Shown: in pieces, positions 34,146 through 42,294 of the stretch
Layout: each line of letters opens with the position of its first letter
Numbering within the stretch: the stretch's first letter is position 1
Assembly (NCBI GenBank): GCA_947167075.1
Contig: CAMVGR010000008.1
Span: 1 to 64,000, forward strand
DNA: 64,000 nt
Origin: an uncultured Bacteroidales bacterium
Lineage (GTDB): Bacteria > Bacteroidota > Bacteroidia > Bacteroidales > P3
Direction of reading: 5' to 3'
Notes under the pieces: model-generated
Told to the model about the DNA's origin: nothing
Database searches by the model: none
What the model saw: only the letters and a program-made list of their open reading frames with translations
Position numbers and translations under genes: made by a program

Positions 34146-35186
34146 CTACATCTTGTGCAGGATGCTTTGCGGCTTTTCGGCATGCGAGGTGAGAGAGGCC
34201 CAAAGGAGCGCGGGCCTGTTGTCACAGAAGACTAAGCGGCGCTTCCATGCCAACGCCTTCCAACGGCGTAGCTTCCACGGTAGGCGGGATAGGCCGTCGC
34301 GACCAGTGTCGTCTGTTTCGAGGCTTCCGTAGACGATGTCGCGTTCCAACCGCTTGGCTGTCTCGAGGGCGTTAGGCCCTTCTTGGAGTCGGAGAGGCGG
34401 ACGGTACCTCAGCTGACTTTCGGCGATGCCGTTCAATGCGTCGACAAAAGGAGCCATGCCATAGTTGCTAACCGTTTGCTGTACCAACGTCCAATCTACT
34501 TGACCCTGCAAGGTGCGGCAGGTGAGCGTCCAATCCACCAGGTCGCGCAGGGTGATGCGGCTGGAGGCAAAGTGGCAAGTCATGTGGCGCAGCAGGAAGA
34601 GGACTTCGAACGTTGGCTGTTGGCCGTTGGCCATCGACAGCTGCTTCAACAGTGCCTCGTAGCGGCGGTTGCTTGGCGGGTAGTGTACGTTTAGGAAGTC
34701 GTAGTGGCTCTCCACGGTTACGCCGCGGTAGTTGTACTTGGTGTGGTGGTGTGCGTCGTTGCTGATTTCCACTTTCAGGATTTCAGCGGCAATGCGGTCG
34801 GCCTCGTTGTGACGGTCGTAGAAATAGAGATCCAGGTCGCCAAACTCGCGTTCCTCCGGTCTCGGGTAGTACTGTGCTAGGTGAGTTCCCTTCAGCACGA
34901 GAGTGTCAATGCTGTGTTTCACCATGGTGTCGACGATCTCCTTCTGCACCTTCCGTTGGTAGCGGTGCCAGTCGACGGCCTTCTCATGCTCAGCCAGCCA
35001 GGGCATCAGCACCGCACGCGGTGCCCCTGAAGCTGCGGCTGCCTCGTAACAGAGAGCTGCCACACGGTTCTTCTGCAGCAGGCGGAAGAGACTCCACCAC
35101 CGCGACGTCTCCGCTGCACACGCCTCGGGTTTCTCGCCCGTCAGCACCGTCCTCAGAAGGTTGTATGCCATGTCTATCTCGCCCAT
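34146..35186 (-). CDS. Nucleotidyltransferase-fold protein (NTP_transf_5 type)
   Basis: A 346-residue protein. LVLKGTHLAQYYPRPEER followed by FGDLDLYF (about 115-140) is the G-x-D-x-D-like core of the uncharacterised nucleotidyltransferase family often encoded in capsule loci and near ABC exporters. The rest is helical. Its substrate is unknown; some relatives are thought to modify a polysaccharide or a small regulator. It lies between wzm and wzt. Start at 35186 or the internal Met at 35171 cannot be decided. Confidence 0.75.
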   Translation of the reverse strand: MGEIDMAYNLLRTVLTGEKPEACAAETSRWWSLFRLLQKNRVAALCYEAAAASGAPRAVLMPWLAEHEKAVDWHRYQRKVQKEIVDTMVKHSIDTLVLKGTHLAQYYPRPEEREFGDLDLYFYDRHNEADRIAAEILKVEISNDAHHHTKYNYRGVTVESHYDFLNVHYPPSNRRYEALLKQLSMANGQQPTFEVLFLLRHMTCHFASSRITLRDLVDWTLTCRTLQGQVDWTLVQQTVSNYGMAPFVDALNGIAESQLRYRPPLRLQEGPNALETAKRLERDIVYGSLETDDTGRDGLSRLPWKLRRWKALAWKRRLVFCDNRPALLWASLTSHAEKPQSILHKM

Positions 35187-35226
35187 CTGGTTAGTCTCCA
35201 GGTTATTCGGTTAGATTCACTTTTTG

Positions 35227-36072
35227 TCACACCGTGTCCATGAAGGTACGCTGCACGCGGTTGAAGAGCACTACGCCTACGGCCAGCAGCACCACCGTGA
35301 ATGCGAAGCTGTAGGCCAGGCCGCCCCAGCTGAACTCGCCGGCACCGAGGAAGCCGTACTTGAAGGCCTCGATGATGGGGGTCAAGGGGTTGAGGCTCAT
35401 GGCTAGGTGCAGCTTGGCGTTGGTGATGGTGCTCAGCGGCCACACCACCGGAGTGGCGTACATCCACAGCCGCACGAAGTAGTCGAGCATCAGTTGTAGG
35501 TCGCGGTACTTGGTGGTCATGCTCGAAAAGAGAATGCCGAAGCCCAACGACAGACCCGCCAGCATCAGCACCAGCACCGGCAGCAACAGGGCGTACCAGT
35601 TGGTGTGTATCTGGCCAGGGATGACCCATATCTGATAGATTGCATACACCACCAGGAACAACCCCAGCTGTATGCCGAAGCGAAGCAAGTTGCTTACCAC
35701 GGTGGAAATAGGCACCACCATGCGTGGGAAATACACCTTGCCGAAGATGCCCGCGTTGGCTACGAAGGTCGACGAGGTCTTGTTGAGGCAGTCGCTGAAA
35801 TATTGCCACAGGCACACGCCGCTCAGGTAGAACAGCGGCTGCGGCAGCCCATCGGTGGGTATCTTAGCAATGCCGCCGAAGACCACCATGTACATTAGCA
35901 CTGTGATGGTTGGCTGGATGATGTACCACAGCGGACCGAGGATGGTCTGCTTGTATTGCGTCGTGATGTTGCGCCGTACGAAGAGACTGGTTAGGTCGCG
36001 GTAGCGCCACAGCTCCTTGAAGTCCACCTGCAGCAGCTTCTCTTTGGGCTTGATGACGGTGGTCCATTCCAT
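35227..36072 (-). CDS. wzm: ABC transporter permease (Wzm), N-terminus possibly extended by repeats
   Basis: An ABC-2 family polysaccharide permease of about 281 residues with six hydrophobic segments and the TQYKQTILGPLWYIIQPT block near the N-terminus. With Wzt it exports the finished lipid-linked chain. I place the start at the Met at 36072 (MEWTTVIKPKEKLLQVDF), where homology would begin. The frame stays open upstream to an ATG at 36201, adding 43 residues including three copies of RNLDDSKS encoded by the 24-bp repeat array. Whether these are translated is unclear. Confidence 0.92.
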   Translation of the reverse strand: MEWTTVIKPKEKLLQVDFKELWRYRDLTSLFVRRNITTQYKQTILGPLWYIIQPTITVLMYMVVFGGIAKIPTDGLPQPLFYLSGVCLWQYFSDCLNKTSSTFVANAGIFGKVYFPRMVVPISTVVSNLLRFGIQLGLFLVVYAIYQIWVIPGQIHTNWYALLLPVLVLMLAGLSLGFGILFSSMTTKYRDLQLMLDYFVRLWMYATPVVWPLSTITNAKLHLAMSLNPLTPIIEAFKYGFLGAGEFSWGGLAYSFAFTVVLLAVGVVLFNRVQRTFMDTV

Positions 36073-36080
36073 GTTTTGAG

Positions 36081-36176
36081 ACTTCGAGTCGTCGAGATTT
36101 CGGGACTTCGAGTCGTCGAGATTTCGGGACTTCGAGTCATCGAGATTTCGAGTTGTCGAGATTTCGAGACTTCGAG
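36081..36176. repeat. 8-bp-period repeat array, left of the four-helix-bundle gene
   Basis: Twelve consecutive 8-mers ending in TCGAG or TCGGG, such as ACTTCGAG, TCGTCGAG, ATTTCGGG, in a 24-bp higher-order repeat. The array overlaps the possible N-terminal extension of the permease gene. Confidence 0.85.
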
Positions 36177-36184
36177 ATGATGCG

Positions 36185-36544
36185 TTATTGGTTGTTCTCA
36201 TTTTGAATTGTTCCGATTAGCTTAACAATTCCTGCGACTATTCTTTTTACGGAGTTTTGTAGTTCAATACGTGTGTCCGAATTACAAAAACCTAGATCTT
36301 CGCAAAGGTAGAGCATGCTGCGAACTTCTGAACAGCTTCCTTTTGCAATGTTCAGGAAGTTGATGAACTTTGCATCACTACCGGAATCGAAGCCTTCTGC
36401 TATATTGTTCATAATACTTACAGCGGCACGTTGTATCTGATCCTTGAATCCCCAATCCTTGTTTTGGTCCATTATTTGATATATCTCTTTCACGATGTGC
36501 CGTGATTCTTGCCAAATATAGAGATTCTCAAGTGATCTTTCCAT
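36185..36544 (-). CDS. Four-helix-bundle protein (23S rRNA intervening-sequence family)
   Basis: A 119-residue helical protein with LYIWQESRHIVKEIYQI, KDWGFKDQIQRAAVSIMNNI, AEGFDSGSDAKFINFLNIAK and GSCSEVRSMLYLCEDLGF, the conserved pattern of the family first seen in 23S rRNA intervening sequences (a pentameric bundle). Its function is unknown. It is bracketed by 8-bp-period arrays at 36081-36176 and 36571-36674, lies between a permease and a sugar transferase gene, and looks like a mobile passenger. Confidence 0.9.
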   Translation of the reverse strand: MERSLENLYIWQESRHIVKEIYQIMDQNKDWGFKDQIQRAAVSIMNNIAEGFDSGSDAKFINFLNIAKGSCSEVRSMLYLCEDLGFCNSDTRIELQNSVKRIVAGIVKLIGTIQNENNQ

Positions 36545-36570
36545 AGAATAAACATCTTATTGTTTTGCTG

Positions 36571-36674
36571 TCCCGCAGACTTGCAGTCCCGCAGACTTGC
36601 AGTCTCGCAGACTTGCAGTCTAGAAGTCTCGCAGTCTTGATGTCTTGCAGACTCGCAGTCTTGACGTCTTGATG
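36571..36674. repeat. 8-bp-period repeat array, right of the four-helix-bundle gene
   Basis: Thirteen consecutive 8-mers (TCCCGCAG, ACTTGCAG, TCTCGCAG, TCTTGATG and variants) ending three bases before the sugar transferase stop. Same unit length as the array on the other side, with a related consensus (ACTTGCAG against ACTTCGAG). Confidence 0.85.
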
Positions 36675-36677
36675 TCG

Positions 36678-37844
36678 CTACTTCGACCGCTTGCGGTGAA
36701 AGAGGATGTTGCCTACGATGCCCCAGAAGTAGCGCCAGTCGGTGGCGAAGGGTTTTGCGAGGTAGGCTTCTAGGTAGCGCCGCTCGCTCTCTTGCACATC
36801 GTCGAGGGTTTCGGGGGTATGCTCTTCGTAATAGAACGGGGGCAGTAGGCCAGGCTTTGTCTTGATGCGCAGGGCTTGTAATTCTGGCGTGTAGAGGCTG
36901 AAATATTGGCGACTCAATGGTCTTACGCCCACCAGTTTCAGGTCGCCACGTATTATGTTCCACAGCATGGGCAATTCGTCGATCCATAGCCGGCGGAGCA
37001 GCCGCCCCCAGAGGTTGATGCGGTAGTCGTCTTTGAATTTGCCTCCGCGCTCTAGGCTTTGGTAGTGGTAGATATAGGGCTGCACGTATTCGGAGTAGAT
37101 ATACATGGTGCGGAACTTATGCACCACAATCTCCTTGCCGTCTTTGCCAATGCGCCGCAGGTGTATGATGGGAGACCCAGTGGGTGGAATATCGTCGACA
37201 GGCGGTGCCACTTTGTGGGCTGTGATGAAAAACTCGCCTTCGCGGAAGCGTTCGTCTACCACTTCGAAGCCAGCTCGATAGAGTCGCCCGATGATCTCTA
37301 CTCGACTCATAGTGCGTCGTTTGCCACCGGTGATGCTGAAGTAGAGCTGTCGTGTGACACGCAGTTTTGGGCATACGCGATGCCATAGATATTGCCAGGC
37401 CACTGCCAAATGGCGTATGCCCCAGGGGTAGCGTTGCTCAGTGAGGGTGCGCTGCAAGGAGGCTGTCATCGAGTGGCAGCATAGGTATGTACCATCCGCG
37501 GTCTTTCGGTTGGCTATGGCAAGCATCTCGTTCAGTTTCTCGACGGTGTGGAGTGGGCGCGATAGGAATACCAGCAGGGGATGTTGCCCTTCCAGTCGGT
37601 AGGAGAGTGCCTCGGGGGTGCGAGTGGTGATTGGGATGATGACAATCTCGTCGCCGTGGATGAGTTGCTTCTCCTGTAGGTATTTGAGTGTGGATTTGTA
37701 TCCAAGCCGGTTGGTGTTTTCCAGAAATCGTTTCACCGAGGGGTCGATCTCCAGATCCGGACTTAGCTTTGCACCCCGCTCGCTGCCTTGTTCGGTGTAG
37801 CGGGGTTCCACTTCATACTGTAGTTGGAAAAGACCTGTTTTCAC
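36678..37844 (-). CDS. Bacterial sugar transferase (initiating glycosyl-1-phosphate transferase) with unusual N-terminus
   Basis: A 388-residue protein with a GTG start. The C-terminal third is the sugar transferase domain: VVHKFRTMYIYSEYVQPY, INLWGRLLRRLWIDELPMLW, NIIRGDLKLVGVRPLSRQYF and KPGLLPPFYYEEHTPETLDD. Such enzymes load the first sugar-phosphate onto undecaprenyl phosphate. The hydrophobic re-entrant helix that normally precedes the IHLRRIGKDGK segment is not evident; instead a soluble-looking domain of about 220 residues is present. It is the first biosynthetic gene after upxY. Confidence 0.85.
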   Translation of the reverse strand: MKTGLFQLQYEVEPRYTEQGSERGAKLSPDLEIDPSVKRFLENTNRLGYKSTLKYLQEKQLIHGDEIVIIPITTRTPEALSYRLEGQHPLLVFLSRPLHTVEKLNEMLAIANRKTADGTYLCCHSMTASLQRTLTEQRYPWGIRHLAVAWQYLWHRVCPKLRVTRQLYFSITGGKRRTMSRVEIIGRLYRAGFEVVDERFREGEFFITAHKVAPPVDDIPPTGSPIIHLRRIGKDGKEIVVHKFRTMYIYSEYVQPYIYHYQSLERGGKFKDDYRINLWGRLLRRLWIDELPMLWNIIRGDLKLVGVRPLSRQYFSLYTPELQALRIKTKPGLLPPFYYEEHTPETLDDVQESERRYLEAYLAKPFATDWRYFWGIVGNILFHRKRSK

Positions 37845-37866
37845 TGACAGAATGTCGTTTTAGTGT

Positions 37867-38352
37867 TCATTTGTCTGCTTTTCGCAGCAGGCTGGGATGG
37901 ATATAGGTGGTAGCCACTGCTACTACACCTCTTATTGTGACCACCAGTCGGCGGTCGCGTTTGATGCGTTTGATGTGCCCTTCGGCTCCTTTGAAGGGTC
38001 CGCCGGTCACCACCACACGGTCGCCTTCGTGGTATTCTGGGCGGTCGTCGCCCAGCAGGGTGAGCCCTTCTCGTCCGGCACTCACCACAAAGCGGAATAC
38101 CTCCATCTCCCGTTCGGGTATTGCTGCAGGCTGTCGGCTGTCGGCCATGCGATAGAGCCACACTTGTTGCCAGTGGTTGTCCACAAAGCGAAGCACATCC
38201 TCTTCGCTGCAGTGCAGGAATAGCAGTCCGCTGATGACATCGGTTGGTGCGAAGAATTCGATCTTCTCGTCCGATGCTTCCTGAATGAGTGGCTGCACTC
38301 GGTTGTAGAACACCTTTAGGGCATACCAATGGATGTGTGTGGATTCGGCCAT
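37867..38352 (-). CDS. upxY: UpxY-type NusG-like transcription antiterminator
   Basis: About 161 residues. HWYALKVFYNRVQPL begins the NGN domain, and EYHEGDRVVVTGGPFKGAEG is the C-terminal KOW motif. UpxY proteins are encoded first in Bacteroides capsule operons and keep RNA polymerase going through the leader of their own operon. The ATG at 38352 is chosen because the NGN domain starts there; the open frame extends to 38463 without similarity. Upstream are two leader hairpins and a promoter, the expected arrangement. Confidence 0.92.
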   Translation of the reverse strand: MAESTHIHWYALKVFYNRVQPLIQEASDEKIEFFAPTDVISGLLFLHCSEEDVLRFVDNHWQQVWLYRMADSRQPAAIPEREMEVFRFVVSAGREGLTLLGDDRPEYHEGDRVVVTGGPFKGAEGHIKRIKRDRRLVVTIRGVVAVATTYIHPSLLRKADK

Positions 38353-38460
38353 CGCTAGTCTACCGATTTTGTTCACTGCTATACATACCTTCCCCTCCTC
38401 CAGGTAGGGGACTGGAGTATTCTGCAGGTTGTGCCAACTTGTCCGGTGTTGGCAAACGGG

Positions 38461-38525
38461 CATTCCTATCGCAGGAATGTTGCCGTAACCCTTTGGTTGA
38501 TAATAGATAAATCGATTTTATCTAT
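38461..38525 (-). promoter_or_regulatory. Leader hairpins of the upxY operon
   Basis: Two perfect stems lie between the promoter and upxY: CATTCCT-N5-AGGAATG (38461-38479) and ATAGATAAA...TTTATCTAT (38503-38525). The second lies at the extreme 5' end of the transcript. They are candidate recognition or pause signals for the UpxY-loaded polymerase. Confidence 0.5.
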
Positions 38526-38539
38526 ATTCATCCAATATG

Positions 38540-38547
38540 CAAAGATA
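38540..38547 (-). promoter_or_regulatory. Promoter of the capsule operon (-7 box)
   Basis: Minus-strand TATCTTTG matches TAnnTTTG exactly, preceded by a T-rich stretch. No invertible-promoter repeats were recognised around it, so the operon does not look phase-variable. Confidence 0.65.
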
Positions 38548-38655
38548 CAAAAAAAATCCTAAATATATATAATTTCTGAATAAAATATAAACAGTTTCGA
38601 GTTGAAAAACACGATTGGATTGCGCTCGTATCCAAGCCGATGGCGATACCATGTA

Positions 38656-38713
38656 CGTATCACTACCGTACTTGAACCGTACATGCACCGTAGATGCACC
38701 GTACATGAACCGT
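38656..38713. repeat. 11-bp-period array (CGTACATGCAC type)
   Basis: Five 11-mers CGTATCACTAC, CGTACTTGAAC, CGTACATGCAC, CGTAGATGCAC, CGTACATGAAC followed by a partial CGTG. Read on the minus strand it is the same ordered array as those at 44917 and 62777, ending with a GTAGTGATACG unit. Confidence 0.85.
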
Positions 38714-38830
38714 GAAAACAAAGTCTACATACGGAGATGTCAGGCTGTCGACACGGAGCATATAAAAAGGAGCGAAAAGGCAATGGGGTAGGGAAGAGAG
38801 GAGGGAAAGTCGGCGAGTGTAGAATAACAA

Positions 38831-38856
38831 GAAGAGTTGCCTATCGACAACTCTTC
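38831..38856 (-). terminator. Hairpin 3' of tRNA-Ser
   Basis: A 9-bp perfect stem GAAGAGTTG/CAACTCTTC with an 8-nt loop, seven bases beyond the tRNA 3' end on the minus strand. The T-tract is weak, so it may act as a processing or termination signal. Confidence 0.5.
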
Positions 38857-38862
38857 TTTGAG

Positions 38863-38950
38863 CGGAAAGGAAGGGATTCGAACCCTTGAAGCGCTTTTAA
38901 CGCTTACTCGCTTTCCAGGCGGGCCTCTTCAACCACTCGAGCACCTTTCC
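38863..38950 (-). tRNA. tRNA-Ser (anticodon GGA)
   Basis: An 88-nt cloverleaf on the minus strand. The acceptor stem GGAAAGG pairs with CCTTTCC before discriminator G; the anticodon loop is CTGGAAA with anticodon GGA; a long variable arm (about TAAGCGTTAAAAGCGCTT) marks a class II serine tRNA; and the T loop is GGTTCGAATCCC. No CCA is encoded. A promoter-like TACCTTTG lies about 20 bp upstream. Confidence 0.95.
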
Positions 38951-38970
38951 TTTGGGGTTGAAAACGGGTG

Positions 38971-38978
38971 CAAAGGTA
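38971..38978 (-). promoter_or_regulatory. Promoter -7 box for tRNA-Ser
   Basis: Minus-strand TACCTTTG (TAnnTTTG) 21 bp upstream of the tRNA 5' end, divergent from the peptidase promoter at 39009. Confidence 0.6.
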
Positions 38979-39008
38979 CGAACTTTTTTCAAAATGATAA
39001 AAAAAATG

Positions 39009-39016
39009 TATCTTTG
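39009..39016 (+). promoter_or_regulatory. Promoter -7 box for the M49-like peptidase
   Basis: TATCTTTG, an exact TAnnTTTG match, 42 bp upstream of the start codon at 39059. Confidence 0.65.
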
Positions 39017-39058
39017 TGCCGAAAATAGTTTGAAAAACAAAATAACAACACCTTAAAA

Positions 39059-40696
39059 ATGAAGAAAATAACAGTTATTGCTATGGCAGCAGCTATGCTT
39101 ATGGCCGTGGGTTGCAAAGGCAAAAAAACCTTCGAAGGTGACCCCGAAATCCAACAAAAAGTGAACGAGTATGCCGAGTTCACACTCACATCTGACTTAG
39201 TAAACACACTAACCCCAAAAGAGAAGGAACTCCTCAAGATCTTTATCGAAATCGGACAAGTGATGGACGACATCTATTGGGATGAGTATTTTGGAACAGA
39301 GAATCGCAAGAGTCTTGACACGCTGACCGATCCAGCCATTCGCGCTTTTGCTGAAATCCAATATGGTGCATGGGACCGTCTCGACAGCGAGCGCCCCTTT
39401 GTGCCAGGCTATGGCGAACGTCCGCTCGGTGCCAACTTCTATCCAGTAGACATGACAAAGGAGGAATACGATGCCCTCGAGGATACCTTGAAGGAGAGCC
39501 AGTACAGCGTGATCCGTCGCGACGACAGCGGCAAACTTGTAGTCCTCCCCTACCATGAGGCTTACAGCAAACAGCTGGCAAAGGTGGATTCGCTGATGGA
39601 GAAGGCAATAGAGCTGGCAGAGAACCCCGGACTGAAGAACTATCTGGTGGCTCGCCGCGAGGCTTTCCGTACCGACGACTATTTCGAGAGCGATATGGTG
39701 TGGATGGATATGAAGGACAGCCGTCTGGACTTTGTGGTGGGACCCATCGAGAACTACGACGATGCCCTGCATGGTCTGAAATGCTCGCACGAGGCCTTTG
39801 TGCTCATCAAGGATACACAGTGGAGCAACGACCTCAGCAAATTTGCCGCTCTGCTTCCCGAGATGCAACGCCTGTTGCCCTGCGAGGAGCAATACAAACG
39901 TGAAGTGCCAGGCACCGACTGCGACATCAACGTGTACGATGTAGTCTACTATGCTGGCGACTGCAATGCGGGTTCGAAGACCATCGCCATCAACCTGCCC
40001 AACGACGAGCGTGTGCAGTTGGCCAAGGGTAGCCGTCGTCTCCAGCTGAAGAACGCCATGCGTGCCAAATATGACAACATCATGGTGCCCATCGCACGCC
40101 TTATCCTTACCCCCGAACAGGTCGACAGCGTCACATTCAACGCTTTCTTTGGCAATACCTGCTATCATGAAGTGGCTCACGGACTTGGTATTAAGAACAC
40201 GATCACAAGCGGTATCCCCTGCCGCCAGGCACTGGGTGCACAATACAGTGCTTGGGAGGAGGCTAAAGCTGACGTATGCGGACTCTTCCTCACCGAGCAA
40301 CTCATCGAACGTGGCGAGATTACCAATACCACAATCAACCAGAACTACATCACCTTTATCGCAGGATTGCTCCGTTCGGTACGTTTCGGTGCAACCGAAG
40401 CCCATGGTGTGGCCAACATTATGTGCTATAACTACTTCAAGGAGCACGGTGCTTTCACCATCAATGCACAGGGCAAATACGTTATCGATGTGGAGAAGGC
40501 ACGTCAGGCAGCACGCGAATGGGCCTCTATCATCATCAAGATGGAAGGTGACGGCGATGCCGCTGCAGCGAAGGCTTATAGCGACAAAAACGGCAAGATT
40601 AGCAAGGAACTGCAGAAAGATCTGGACCTGATCCGCGATGCCAACATTCCCCGCGACATTGTCTACAATCAGGGTGCCAAAGTGTTGGGCCTTTGA
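39059..40696 (+). CDS. M49-like (dipeptidyl peptidase III-type) zinc metallopeptidase, lipoprotein
   Basis: A 545-residue protein with a lipoprotein signal ending in MAVGC (Cys 19), so it is probably anchored to the outer or inner membrane facing the periplasm. CYHEVAHGLG puts a zinc-binding HExxH at about 370-374, and EEAKADVCGLF (about 400-410) supplies the third ligand, as in M49-like enzymes; classical DPP III has the longer HExxxH. It is a monocistronic gene ending at a strong terminator. Confidence 0.85.
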   Translation: MKKITVIAMAAAMLMAVGCKGKKTFEGDPEIQQKVNEYAEFTLTSDLVNTLTPKEKELLKIFIEIGQVMDDIYWDEYFGTENRKSLDTLTDPAIRAFAEIQYGAWDRLDSERPFVPGYGERPLGANFYPVDMTKEEYDALEDTLKESQYSVIRRDDSGKLVVLPYHEAYSKQLAKVDSLMEKAIELAENPGLKNYLVARREAFRTDDYFESDMVWMDMKDSRLDFVVGPIENYDDALHGLKCSHEAFVLIKDTQWSNDLSKFAALLPEMQRLLPCEEQYKREVPGTDCDINVYDVVYYAGDCNAGSKTIAINLPNDERVQLAKGSRRLQLKNAMRAKYDNIMVPIARLILTPEQVDSVTFNAFFGNTCYHEVAHGLGIKNTITSGIPCRQALGAQYSAWEEAKADVCGLFLTEQLIERGEITNTTINQNYITFIAGLLRSVRFGATEAHGVANIMCYNYFKEHGAFTINAQGKYVIDVEKARQAAREWASIIIKMEGDGDAAAAKAYSDKNGKISKELQKDLDLIRDANIPRDIVYNQGAKVLGL

Positions 40697-40716
40697 TGTA
40701 TTTTGTATGAAAATAT

Positions 40717-40750
40717 GAAGAGGTGCCCACATGGGCACCTCTTCTTTTGT
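40717..40750. terminator. Bidirectional intrinsic terminator
   Basis: A perfect 12-bp stem GAAGAGGTGCCC/GGGCACCTCTTC with an ACAT loop, followed by TTTTGT on the plus strand; AT-rich sequence follows on the minus side. It separates the converging peptidase and flotillin genes. Confidence 0.9.
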
Positions 40751-40766
40751 GTGTAGGAGGATATGT

Positions 40767-42281
40767 CTATTTGTTATCCGCCTTGTTGCCGTTCGAGGAG
40801 ACTTTGACGGCGTTGTCGCTGTCGAGGTTCACGTTGCGGGTCACCTTGGCTTCGATGGTGTTGGCACGCACGATGTCGGTCATATTCACACCGGTTGCAC
40901 TTTCGATCACATCGAAACTCTGTTTGATGACGGCTGGCACGGCACCGCTTATGCCGGCGGCATCGGCACCACTGGTGCCGTAAACATTCATGTTCTTGAT
41001 GGCACTGATGGGTTCGCTGACATGCTGTGCCACCTCGGGGATAATCTTCACCATCATGTCTAGAATGGCTGCCTGCCCGTAGCGTTCGTAGGCTTCGGCT
41101 TTCTTCTGCATGGCTTCGGCTTCGGCCAATCCCTTCTTCTCGATGGCAATGGCTTCGGCTTCGCCTGCTTTTTGGATTTTGTAGGCTTCTGCCTCGCCGT
41201 TAGCTTTGATACCCTCTGCCTCAAGCATCATGGCTTGCTTTTTGGCCTCTGCTAGGGCAATCTGGGCTCTGGCTTCCTGTTCGGCACGGTAGGCCTTTGC
41301 TTCTGCTTCGCGTTTTTGCTGTTCAAGGTCGGCAGCAGCCTGTAACTCTATCTTGTATTTGTCGGCATCCGACTGCTTCATCACTTCGGCTGCCAGCTCG
41401 TTTTCGCGTATCTTGACTCTCTCTGCGGTGAGCACCTGTTCGCGCATGGTCTGCTCAATCTGTGCGTCGACGGTCTTTGTGTTGATGGTCTTTTGCTGCT
41501 CCTGACGCTGTATCTCGTAGGCGGCATCAGCATCGGCCTGCTTGGTCTGGGCGATGATGGTCAGCTCGCTCTTCTTCACCGACAGTTCATTCTGGCGGAT
41601 GGCTATTTGGGTCTGGCTGTCCACCTGTGCATCGTTAGCCTCTTTCAGAGCCTGAGCTTCTGCCATAGCGATGTCTCGCTCGGCATTTGCCTTATTGATT
41701 TTGGCCTGTTTGCGTATGGTCCATGTGTTGTCGGCACCAAGGTCTTCTATAAGGTTCTTCTCGTCGGTGACATTTTGGATATTGCATGAGATGATGCGTA
41801 GGCCGAGTGCTTCCATGTCTTTCTGAGCCTTGCTCATGATTTCATCAGAGAACTTGTCGCGATTGATGTTGATGTCGCGCAGCGAGAGGCTGCCAATCAC
41901 TTCGCGCATGTTGCCCTCGAGCGAGTCCTGAACCTGCTTCGAGATGTCGGCACCGCTCATATTGAGGAAGTTCTTGGCCGCCAAACGTACTCCCTCGATG
42001 TCGGGAATGACTTGGATTTTGGCCACCGCATCGACATTTACATTGATGAAGTCGTTGGTGGGAACTGTGCGACTGGTGCGTATGTCGGCAGTTACCTGGC
42101 CCAAGAACACCTTATCCAAACGCTCCAGCAGAGGAACTCGCAAGCCACCTTTACCAATGTAGATACGCGGTTTGCGATTCAGACCGGACACAATGTAGGC
42201 CACCGAGGGCGGTGCTTTGATGTAGCTGACGAGGATGATGAACAGTACTACGACAGCCACAATAATGATTGTTAATAACAT
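40767..42281 (-). CDS. Flotillin-like SPFH/band 7 protein
   Basis: A 504-residue protein. One N-terminal membrane segment (about 3-21) precedes an SPFH domain (about 30-190; YIVSGLNRKPRIYIGKGGLR, QVTADIRTSRTVPTND). A long coiled coil rich in Ala, Glu and Lys (about 200-400; EAEAYKIQKAGEAEAIAIEK) follows, as in flotillins. It scaffolds membrane microdomains. It is the last gene of an operon with the KamB/KamC-type genes, 13 bp after KamC. Confidence 0.93.
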   Translation of the reverse strand: MLLTIIIVAVVVLFIILVSYIKAPPSVAYIVSGLNRKPRIYIGKGGLRVPLLERLDKVFLGQVTADIRTSRTVPTNDFINVNVDAVAKIQVIPDIEGVRLAAKNFLNMSGADISKQVQDSLEGNMREVIGSLSLRDININRDKFSDEIMSKAQKDMEALGLRIISCNIQNVTDEKNLIEDLGADNTWTIRKQAKINKANAERDIAMAEAQALKEANDAQVDSQTQIAIRQNELSVKKSELTIIAQTKQADADAAYEIQRQEQQKTINTKTVDAQIEQTMREQVLTAERVKIRENELAAEVMKQSDADKYKIELQAAADLEQQKREAEAKAYRAEQEARAQIALAEAKKQAMMLEAEGIKANGEAEAYKIQKAGEAEAIAIEKKGLAEAEAMQKKAEAYERYGQAAILDMMVKIIPEVAQHVSEPISAIKNMNVYGTSGADAAGISGAVPAVIKQSFDVIESATGVNMTDIVRANTIEAKVTRNVNLDSDNAVKVSSNGNKADNK

Positions 42282-42294
42282 AGCTGTTTGATTT

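Noticed and set aside
36081..36176. Possible CRISPR array
   Set aside because: The units repeat every 8 or 24 bp without unique spacers and no cas genes are nearby; the 11-bp arrays likewise have no spacers.
1..38000. Prophage or integrative element
   Set aside because: No integrase, phage structural or conjugation genes are present; the accessory items are single small genes and RAYTs within a polysaccharide locus.
39209..40738. A 509-codon open frame on the minus strand opposite the M49-like peptidase
   Set aside because: It is the mirror of a clearly coding gene with signal peptide and zinc motif, has no recognisable domain, and would cross the terminator at 40717. Similar long antisense frames opposite the SLBB exporter (46746-47999), wecB (5157-6041) and gmd (23910-24920) arise from codon bias.
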